Shown: one piece after another, positions 55,618-64,000 of the stretch
Layout: the number at the start of each line of letters is the position of its first letter
Numbering within the stretch: the stretch's first letter is position 1
Source: Actinomortierella ambigua
Taxonomy: Eukaryota; Mortierellomycota; Mortierellomycetes; Mortierellales; Mortierellaceae
DNA: 64,000 bases
Assembly: GCA_016098155.1 (NCBI GenBank)
Contig: JAAAJB010000007.1
Coordinates: 68,979 to 132,978 of the forward strand
Direction: 5' to 3'
The notes under the pieces: generated by a model
Seen by the model: the letters and a program-made list of their open reading frames with translations, nothing else
Database searches by the model: none
What the model was told of the DNA's origin: nothing
Translations under genes and position numbers: made by a program

Positions 55618-57953
55618 GGCACTGCTGTCGCCGGACGAGTATGTGCGAGGAATGATGGGCAAAAATGAAGAAGGAGAAGAGGGGGAACAGTAGAGGAGGT
55701 GGGGAGAAACCACGCTGTTTTGCACTCCCTTGTAGTGAAGGTGAGGAAGGTGTGTATCCTGTGATGCGCGAACACCCACAAAAAAAAATAAGGTAGCGTG
55801 AGACAAGGATGTCCTCTGGCTGGTCAGGTACAGTCTCGTATTTTGGAAGAGAGAAGGGGGGGGGGCAGTTTCTAGTCGCGAGAAAGACAAGTGGAATGAA
55901 ATGAAGAAAGACGAGGTAGATGGTGTAGTGATGTGGAATTGGGAGTAGGGCCAAGGGGAGAGAAGAGTAGCAAGAGAACTAAATGGTCAAGGATGAACAC
56001 GCAATGAGAGAGGAATAGAGAAGAAATGTGAAATGGAGAAAGAAGAGAGAGAAAAAAAAGGTTGAAAGAGGAACCATGAAGCAACTGCAACCAACGCCCG
56101 TTGGGGGGATGTCCCGTCTCGTCCTCCTCCCCCTCCACTCCAAAGGTAGAGCTTATCCCTAAAGCAAAGCATAGCAAAGCAAGACTGAGCAAAGCAGGCC
56201 CAAAGGTTGCGTGAGGGGAGAAGGAGGGAAGGGGAAACGGGGATGGGGTGGGAGAGAAGGCAGGGCGAAGAGATGTTCCAGCACTAGCAGGACAGTAGTA
56301 GTACCCTTTGTTTCTCTTGTCATTCATCGTCCTTGTTGCCGCTCTGCCGCATGCATTGGTAGACCATACAGCAGCCAAGCGAATCCAGGGCAAGTGATCT
56401 CGTCCGCGGCGACAGGTCTGGACGCGCCTCGCGAGCAAGCTACCGCGATTAGATGTACAGATGGGTTTGGTAGGCCCAACAAAAAAAAGTATCCCATCCT
56501 TCCATTCCTGCTCTCCCTCTTTCCCCTTACCCTCTCCCCTCTCCCTCCCTCTCTCGCTCACTCTCTCTCTCTCTCTGGTCCACTTGAACGCAGCATCGCC
56601 CCTTGACAACTGGACCACTATGATACTGTGCTACAAAAAACTGTAAGGCCTCGGGGGAGGGGAGGAACGATCGAGAGGCAATGAGGTTGTGTCACAAATC
56701 GACGTATCAAATAGTTGTTTGTGGACTACTCGTTGTTTGTGTGCAAGATGACGAACCTCAACACCCCAGACAAAAAAGTCTTTCCTTTTCTCTAGCAGCT
56801 GCATGCAAGATAGGCAAGGCCTGCTATTTGAGTGGGCGATACAACCAACAGCGCGTGTAGATACCCCCCCTCCCCAGTTGATGCAAGTTTCTCGCGAAAC
56901 AGCATTTTCCTCCCGACGCATTCCAATCCTTTGCCATCTTCGGATTTTGCATCACAACACCTATTGCTGGGAGATGGGGCAGAACTCTATTACGTCCATC
57001 AAGTGGCCATGTTTTCAACTTTGAGGGAAGAACATGGTCACCTATGTTCCCCTCGCCAAGATTGGCCCGATGCCACGTTGTTTGCCCCAAAAGGTACGCT
57101 ACACAACAGTTTGTACCAGAGAGCACAAAGGCCCGCCAGGAATGAGATCTTCTTTTGAGATATTGAACCCCCAGAGTCCCTTTTCCTTCCCACATCCATC
57201 TCCCATCCCTCTCGCGTCCTTCCTATCCCTCTCCCTCTCCCCCCCCCCTTTTTTTTTACTTGTAGAAACAGAGTATTGTAGGACCACGCATGACACACTT
57301 TCGCGTTCTTCACTTGCTACGACACTCACATCCCTGAAATAACCACATTCAATACCAAGGGCATATTTGTAGTAGCTTCTTGTAGTCTTGCAGAGAAACC
57401 TTGATCGTCCAGGCATTGCTCACTGTAGAAGTCACCTCTCCCCTTCCCCACAATCTTCTTGCATTTTGGTATTCTTCAGAGAGGGAGCACATAGGCTTGC
57501 TCTTTGACAGTAGAAGAGCAGACCAATTTGAAAATGGATGACACGCTATGAAGCGGAGGGTGAGACCATTCCTGGCCGTAGAGCCAGCGTCCGACTTTTT
57601 TTTTTTTTGTGCTGGTCTAGCTAGTGAAAGTGATAAGGGACGCGGTATGCGGATATTATTACTAGGAAACTCGTTTTTTAGTGCAGTACCCAGGTCGACA
57701 AGTATCTGCGCGCTCAGATGGATCAAGCGCGTGAAATATATAATGTCAGAGTGCCATGGGTGCACTATCCTACCCTATCCGAAGACTCTCTTACATGATA
57801 CGTTCGACTGTTAGAGGACTGTGTGCAGGGTACGCCACGAATTTAGAAATGCAGTCACTATTTACATTTTTGGTTTCCCTTCTCTTTTTTTTTGAGCTAC
57901 CTCCAAGGAACCTTCCTCTCGTCAAGTCCTCATTCATTCCATTGGAGAGCAGC
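55618..57953. other. Gene-poor stretch with purine- and pyrimidine-rich blocks
   Basis: This is the shared upstream region of the NTF2-like gene (minus) and Utp21 (plus). The left half is strongly purine-rich on the plus strand (GGGA, AGAA, GAGAG). A short AAAGCA/GCAAAGCA repeat lies at about 56159-56196. CT-rich stretches occur at 56500-56578 and 57175-57255. Open frames of up to 248 codons exist on both strands, but their composition follows the base bias and none shows a motif. I find no tRNA, snRNA or rRNA pattern, though a non-coding RNA cannot be excluded by eye. Confidence 0.5.
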
Positions 57954-60900
57954 ATGTTCGGTGTTCCCAAGAAACAGCGCACACAGCCTCCAAAGGCGCC
58001 AGCTCCTCGCATCTTTGTCCCCTTTCGGGCTATCGGATATGTCACTAATGAAGTCCCTTTCAACATCCAAGCTCGAGGACAGGCCTACTTCTTGACCACC
58101 TGCGTCGGCACTACCTATCATATTTACGATGTCGCCAAGATGAACCTCCTCTTTGTTGGCCCTCATACAGCAACGCCAATCACAGCCATTGCTTCCCATG
58201 GCGACCTCACCTTTATCGCTTGCGGTGGCGATGTCGTCTCGTATAAGCGAGCCAAGGAGGTATTTATTTCCCCTGACCTCATGTCCGATCAACCGGCCAT
58301 ATACCCCATTTCTCGCCGCCTGGAGTGGGTACAGCTCTCTGATGGTTTATTTCCTCTTTCGCTTTTTTTCCATTTGCTCTAGGTTGGTCGGTTTTCTTGT
58401 GGTACAGACACTAGGCTGACAATAGCGTCGCTCGAAGTCTTTGGCCAGCACATCATCTCCGTCTGCAGTGACAACACGATCAAGTTGCACGATCACGCCA
58501 CTGGGGGTATGAGCAATCTGTTGGACAGATATTGACTAGAGGTTCTCGTTGGTATGTATGTTCAAACTCACTAATATTTAAAATACAACTTTCCTTCTTG
58601 TCCGAAAACCTTAGAGCTCTACACTACTCTTGACTTCGACAACACCTTCACGGTGACCACCTTGATCCACCCCAGCACATACCTCAACAAAATCCTGATC
58701 GGCAGCAACCAAGGAACTATGCAGCTGTGGAACATCCGCACCAGCTCGCTCGTGTATACATTCAAGGGCTTCAGCTCACCCATCACCTGCTTCACTCAGA
58801 CGCCTGTCGTCGATGTCATTGCTGTTGGATTGTTGGATGGATCTGTCGTCATCCATAACATTCGTACAGACAGCACCATCATGACACTGAAGCAGGAAGG
58901 CAAGGTCACATCTATCTCATTCCGAACAGATGATCAGCACGTTATGGCCTCGGCCAACATGTACGGAGATATTGCTCTATGGGACCTTGACCGCCAAAAG
59001 ATCCTGCACGTCATGAAAGGCGCCCATGACGGTACGATCCCTTCGATCCAATTCCTGAATGGCCAGCCCATCTTGATGAGTTCCGGCGCAGACAATGCCG
59101 TCAAGCAGTGGATCTTTGACAGTCTGGATGGTTTGCCTCGGCTTTTAAAGTCGAGAAGTGGTCATCATGCACCCCCCACCAACATTTCGTACTATGGCGA
59201 AGATGGCCACTTTATCCTGTCCGCCGGTCGCGATCGATCTCTGCGTGCCTTCTCTACTGTTCGGGACTCTCAGTCGGTCGAGCTGTCGCAGGGCTCTCTC
59301 AGCAAAAAATCCAAGCTGCTGAATCTCAAGATTGACGACCTCAAGCTGCCTCAGATCACTTCGGTCGCATCGTCTCCAGCGAAGCAGAAGGAGTGGGACA
59401 ACATTGTCACAAGTCACTGGAACGAGCCTGGCGTCCGGACGTGGAATTATCAACGCAAGGCATTGGGCTCTCACATTCTGACGCCCAAGGATGGCTCGGC
59501 TGCCAAGTCGGTTTGCATCACGGCATGTGGAAACTTTGGACTCGCTGGATCGACGCAAGGTGGCATCGATATGTACAACATGCAATCGGGACTCTTCCGT
59601 CGGTCCTTTACAGAGAATGGTAAGTGTTGAGGAGATTCACCTTGAGTATTTCACAATCTTCGTCAAGTATTGGAAATCATAATGTCAATTAACACACTCA
59701 CACACCTTATTAATTTACATGTCTTGCTATCCGACTTGAAGGTCATACCAAGGCGGTGACAGGAGTGCAGACTGACTCGCTCAACAAGTTTGTGCTTTCT
59801 GGATCGTTGGACAACAACCTCAAATTCTGGGACTTTCAGTCGGGAGCATGTGTTTATACCATGAAGATGCCGTCGCCCATTACGCAGTTGCTGCTCTACC
59901 GTGAGAGTGATCTTTTGGCTGTCATTTGCGATGACCTTTGCATCCGTATTGTCGATGTGGAGACTCGGCGAATCGTCCGTGAGTTCTGGGGCCACTCCAA
60001 CCGCATTACCGACATGACTTTCAGTCCCGATGGTCGCTGGTTGGTTTCCTCATCACTGGATGCCACAATCCGAACCTGGGATTTGCCGACTGGTCACATG
60101 GTGGATATTTTCAAGTGTGAGAGTATTGCGACCAGTGTCACCTTCTCACCCACAGGCGACTTTCTGGCCACGGCCCATGTCGACAATGTCGGAATTTTCC
60201 TTTGGGCAAATCGCATGCAGTTTACGACAGTGTCGCTTCGGAGTATCACTGAGGAGGACGTTGCTCGGGTAGCACTACCGACAACATCCGTGGTGGACGT
60301 AGATGAAGATGAAAACCTGTTTACGACCAACGACGAGGTTCAGGCACTGGAGCCGACGATCGATACAGTGGAGCAGCTGACGGAGAAGATGATCACGCTG
60401 TCACACCTGCCAAAGTCCAAGTGGCAGTCGCTCCTCAGCCTCGATGTGATCAAGGCACGCAATAAGCCCAAGGAGGCACCCAAGGCTCCTGAGAAGGCAC
60501 CGTTCTTCCTTGGCACTTTGCCTGGAGTCGAGCCAAAGTTTGTGGCTTCTAAGAACGACGATGAGCGTGGCGCAAACTCTGCCGACTCTAAGGTCATCCG
60601 CATGAGCAAGCTGCAACCAGAGACAGTGTTTATGACCCTGCTTAAGCGCGGCCATGCTTCGGGACCTGTGACGATCGGAGGCGAGGGAAGCGAGGCTGTT
60701 GTCATCGACCACGACTACTCGGACTTTTTCGACTACATCAAGAACCTGAACCCCTCGGCAATTGATTTTGAGCTGCGATCGATGTCGCTTGACAATGACT
60801 TGGCTGAGCCACGCTACTTCTTGGAGGCAATTGAGTGTCTATTGAAGCATCGTCGTGACTTTGAGCTTGCAGAGGCGTACTTGAATGTCTTCCTCAAGAT

Positions 60901-61201
60901 CCATGGCGATATTATCATCACGAATCCCGACGCTGGAGCTGACGATGTGGAAGAAGAGGACGAGTATGATGAGAGCGACGAGGAGATGGTCAGTGATGCA
61001 GACAGCGATGGCTCTGACAAGGAACGGACGAACAAGAAGGGCTTGTTGAAGATGAAGCTGGCTGCCACCAGGGCAGGTCCACTGACTGTCGGAATGCGTC
61101 TGAGACGTCTGATTGACGAGCATCAAAGGGAGTGGCGGCGGCTGGAGGAGCTTTTCCAAAGCACTTTGTGCCTCATTGAGTTTATGCGTTCCAAAGTCTA
61201 A
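57954..61201 (+). CDS. UTP21: U3 snoRNP/SSU processome WD40 protein Utp21/WDR36
   Basis: Exons 57954-58259, 58383-58506, 58615-59619 and 59742-61201 join in phase to 964 residues, close to the yeast protein's length. The start MFGVPKKQRT is followed by IFVPFRAIGYVTNEVPF, a family mark. Tandem WD40 propellers then include ILIGSNQGTMQLWNIRT, VMASANMYGDIALWDLDR, FVLSGSLDNNLKFWDF and WLVSSSLDATIRTWDLPTG. After about residue 690 comes the C-terminal Utp21 domain (LSHLPKSKWQSLLSLDVIKARNKPKE, PFFLGTLPG), with an acidic EEEDEYDESDEE patch near the end. In yeast Utp21 is part of the UTP-B complex, which binds pre-rRNA and U3 snoRNA for 18S rRNA maturation in the nucleolus. It is convergent with the HAD gene, 165 bases apart. 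Confidence 0.95.
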
Positions 61202-61366
61202 TGATATAGCTTTGACTCCATATCACCACATTTACACATTTACACATTCACTCTCACAACCAATCAATCACCCACCCACTCACACATTCCTCAACAATAT
61301 CACGCACTTTTTTTTATCTGTAATGATTCATTGTAGTAGAGTATGTAATTTGATCTAGCAAGTATA

Positions 61367-61554
61367 TCAGAGCGTTGTTTTCTCGAGTGCCTTGGCTAGC
61401 TCATCGATGCTGCTGGGAGGGGCTTGCGGCGCGCCCGCGGGCTTTTGCTTGTCGGGGTCTATGAAAGGCGTACAAGATGCGGAGCCAAAAAAAAAAAGGG
61501 GGTATAGATGGGGGGGGGCGTGGAAGGGGAGGGGGTTTTGGGAGAAGTATCAGC

Positions 61555-61585
<31 letters not shown>

Positions 61586-62753
61586 CAAGCAACGATTAGA
61601 AAACATTGCAACAACAAGCAGCAAGGATACTGGGCATACTGTCCGCAGTTGCAAGTCATTACACTCGGCGGGCTCGGTATCGGATGTAAATGGGTGGAGC
61701 CTCATATAGGCGCTGACATTCTCTTGATAAGCGAGCTTGCGCAGATAGCCCTTCACTTTCAGGAGCTCGACATCTGAGCCTGCCTTTGCTCGTGCCTCGT
61801 CAAAGTCTGCCAAGACGACGCAGTTGTGTTTTTGAAGCTGACTCTTGTCATACGAGTCGTCAATCAGGATCGTGTTGGTCTGATCAAACTCCACATCATA
61901 TTTCTCCGCCAGCGTCCCCTTCTTTGTGTTGTTGGACGTAGCGTTGGTTGCCGACAAGCCGAGTCTCTTGAGCTCCTGGGCACGCTCGTGCCCGACGCGA
62001 CGCCAGACAATCTCGAGGTCCTTGAGGGTGAGCACCTTGCGGTTGTAGTCGACAGGGTCGAGACCAAAATCCTGACGGGTCCAAATGCGGTCGAGCTGGT
62101 GCATGTACTCGCCAAGACCGACCTGGAGCATGGACTCGACGCTTGGCGGGGTGGCACTGGACCAGATCATGACGCGAAAGTTGTTGAAAAGGAAGCTGAG
62201 AAACTCGGGGAGAAAAGGCCGGGTTGTGATGTTGCGGCGAGCGGCGCGAGAGCGGTAAAACAGGGTGCCATTGAGGTCCAGAATGACGAGATGCTTGCGA
62301 GGGGTGTCGAGCTGCTTGGGAGTGAGGTTTGCTCGAACGAGATAGTCGGGTGTCACAGGCCTGATGGGCTTGCGAGGCCAGAACGTTTTTGTCTGGACAT
62401 TGTAGTAAGCCGAGTCGGGGATCTTGGAGGTTCTGGGGGATGAAAGTCCTGCTGCACCTTTGGGGGGACCTTTGCTAACGATGGTAAAAGAGCCCACAGT
62501 CGATTGGTACCTGCCTGCAGCAGACGCTAGAGGCTTGGTGCGAGGGGTGGCAGTAGTGGTACCCTGGGCAGGACTAGATGGGGAGGTAAGGCCGCCACTA
62601 GCAGATGACTTGACAAAATTGTGAGATCCCTCATGTCCATGGGCTAGCTTTCATTTTCATCCCCAGTGGAGGAGCCAAGGGCTCTAGCTATCGACCTACC
62701 TCGTGGTGGGGACGGGTTCGACCTGTGAAAGTAGAGTGGCTGGATGAGCTCAT
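61367..62753 (-). CDS. FCP1/NIF-type HAD-superfamily protein with an altered DLNGT motif
   Basis: Exons 62753-62700, 62647-61663 and 61458-61367 join in phase to 376 residues. The first 70 residues are Ser/Thr/Pro-rich. Then KHLVILDLNGTLFYRS (Asp142, Asn144) is HAD motif I. FRVMIWSSATPPSVESML is motif II, and TILIDDSYDKSQLQKHNCVVL holds the motif III/IV acids. In CTD/NIF phosphatases motif I is DxDGT. Here the second Asp, the general acid/base, is Asn, so activity is uncertain; Tim50 is a related non-enzymatic case. A (T)26 tract lies in the second intron. The start at 62753 follows from the short first exon; an in-frame ATG at 62867 would add 38 residues that resemble a presequence. The last exon has an acidic-to-basic tail ending LAKALEKTTL. 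The cellular role is unknown. Confidence 0.82.
61555..61580 (+). repeat. A26 homopolymer (T26 on the transcribed strand)
   Basis: A perfect run of 26 A inside the second intron of the HAD-superfamily gene. It forms a poly-T pyrimidine tract on the minus strand. Length errors are likely here in any assembly. Confidence 0.95.
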
Positions 62754-64000
62754 GGGCCGAATGGAGGATGAGGAGAAGGTGAAGAAGAGACGATGAGTGG
62801 GATTGTTGGAATGGGAACTCAATAAGAACAGATTTCGAGGCAGAGGAAGCTGCGGCAAGCAAGGCATTGTCGTAGAAAGTCAAGCAGCGTGGGTGTTTTA
62901 TTTTTGATAGAATGCAATTTTGTCAATTATTCGAGACTTCACGTTTGTTCAATCAATTGCCCCATTACCTAAACCTTTTTTTTCGATCCAGAGATTACGG
63001 ACCAGACCATGAGAAGGTCCGAAAGGTCCGGAGGGATGGAGGAAACTGGACTCTCCGCTGCACATTGTAGCTTGGGAGCGCCCTTGGTCCATCCATCAGG
63101 CAGCGGGCCATCGGCCAGGGCAGGGCGAGAGTAACTTCACCGACTTGTCACGGTATAGAACCAAAGCTCGTAAAAACCATAGAGACTCATTCTCGTCACC
63201 CGCCCACGAGTAGCACAGGCAGAGGTGGCAGAGAACTGCTGAGAGGAAGACGACTGCAGTGGGGGAGAAGACTGCCAGGCTCCAGCTCTATGCCAGCGAC
63301 TGGACCCGATGACAAGCAAACAGTAAGCACAAAGGTGTATTCGGTGGGCAGGGCATCGAGTTGAAAGTCTCGACCTGTAGACCACGCAGTACCTATGCTG
63401 AAGGCACCACGCCATCCAGGATTACGCGCTGAATGCAGCCCCGATGATCCGAGAGACATTGGTTGGGCGCTGCTGACGGAGCTTATTGTCATTACCTCCG
63501 TTTCCCACAGCTGGCCAGCACCTGATCCGCTAAACTGCTGAGGCACTTGGTCCGCCAAACTGCTGAGGCACTTGCTGCGACAGGATAGTGGGTGTTGGAT
63601 GTGCCCAATGGGCTTGGCGTGCCTGTGGTTCTTGGGTGACATGGAAGGTGGACAAGTCAAGAATTGAACGTGGCTAATACTTGCCATCGGAAGTGCTACA
63701 GGTGCTTGCTAGAGGGGATAGGTAAGCCAAGTGGAATGTAGCGTACATATACCAATGTTCATTCTTGACCCTCACAGCAGAGGTACAGGTGGATATCAGC
63801 AGACAACAATAAATGATTCGTGCGTGGCTTTGGCAGTATGAAAAGTATATTATATACCCAGGCCCCTTCCTTCCCTTCGATGGCTGCTGCTTGGGAAGAG
63901 CTGGTTGCGGTCTTTTTGGGGTCCGTTTGAGTCTGGCTGAGTCTGGCTCTTGGAGGCTGCTGCCGCCTTGTTTTTTTTTCTTCCATCCCCTCATCACGAG
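62754..64000. other. Right-hand flank without a supported gene
   Basis: The first 150 bases hold the leader and possible N-terminal extension of the HAD gene. Beyond that, open frames on the minus strand (for example 63196-63687, 163 codons) have no motif or clear splice context and may be chance. A tandem repeat lies at 63526-63574, and a doubled TGAGTCTGGC decamer near 63930-63952. A gene entering from beyond 64000 cannot be excluded. Confidence 0.45.
63526..63574 (+). repeat. Two-copy tandem repeat, 25-bp period
   Basis: Copies at 63526-63549 and 63551-63574 share 23 of 24 bases, with one T/C difference, and are separated by one G. The core is TCCGC(T/C)AAACTGCTGAGG plus six more bases. 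It lies in non-coding sequence. Confidence 0.9.

Noticed and set aside
55872..56618. 248-codon minus-strand open frame with Phe/Leu-rich and Ser/Pro-rich stretches
   Set aside because: It follows from purine-rich plus-strand sequence; no conserved motif or start context supports it.
62690..62740. GGTTCGA-containing segment considered as a tRNA T-arm
   Set aside because: No cloverleaf with acceptor and anticodon arms can be placed around it, and it lies in the HAD gene's first exon. I found no convincing tRNA elsewhere in the window.
63196..63687. 163-codon minus-strand open frame near the right edge
   Set aside because: No motif, and part of its length is the 25-bp tandem repeat.

Overview
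This window reads as nuclear DNA of a filamentous fungus, most likely an early-diverging one (Mucoromycota/Mortierella-like). Direct signs: dense intron-bearing genes with GT..AG introns (mostly 50-200 nt), CT-rich and poly-T tracts before acceptors, TATA boxes, AATAAA signals, many microsatellites, and no operons or bacterial-type genes. The lineage guess is inference. It rests on a Crinkler-type N-terminal domain, a FAM72 protein, a two-exon ERI1 nuclease and a GH16 enzyme in one place, plus fungal orthologues of Tim9, Utp21, Rrb1, Scc2, Ctk1 and Arg4. All exon joins were worked out by hand from splice signals, reading phase and remembered family sequence; none was checked by computation.

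Layout, left to right: a short Cys-rich zinc-binding-type protein (1267-2374, +); a very long FAM72-domain protein (3127-7837, +), convergent with an M49-family metallopeptidase (7975-9812, -); a Crinkler N-terminal domain joined to a FAR1/WRKY-GCM1-type zinc domain (10853-12180, +); the ribosome-assembly WD40 chaperone Rrb1/GRWD1 (12705-14527, -); mitochondrial Tim9 (15766-16626, +); a small secreted protein (16935-17405, -); a 2,032-residue Ctk1/CDK12-like kinase (18440-24883, -); ERI1 exonuclease (25965-27428, +); a secreted GH16 glucanase (27825-29705, +); a fungal protein with a duplicated domain (29842-32293, +); the cohesin loader Scc2/Mis4/NIPBL with an apparent one-base frameshift (32479-39562, +); an SPX-ACT-ACT-phosphoserine phosphatase fusion (39751-42202, -); an ABCC transporter (42452-47435, -); a small Rcf2-like membrane protein (48073-48676, -); argininosuccinate lyase (49474-50971, -), divergent from a multi-Myb protein (51265-53061, +); an NTF2/SnoaL-like protein in seven exons (53156-55617, -); a 2.3-kb gene-poor stretch; Utp21/WDR36 (57954-61201, +), convergent with an FCP1/NIF-type HAD protein (61367-62753, -); and a final 1.2 kb with no supported gene.

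Most of the content is housekeeping: ribosome biogenesis (Rrb1, Utp21), chromatin and transcription (Scc2, Ctk1), mitochondria (Tim9, possibly the Rcf2-like protein), amino-acid synthesis (serine phosphatase, Arg4), RNA turnover (ERI1), wall or glucan metabolism (GH16) and transport (ABCC). Neighbours do not form a shared pathway. The most unusual items are two domain fusions: SPX joined to tandem-ACT phosphoserine phosphatase, which would put an inositol-pyrophosphate/phosphate sensor on a serine biosynthetic enzyme, and a Crinkler header joined to a transposase-type DNA-binding zinc domain.
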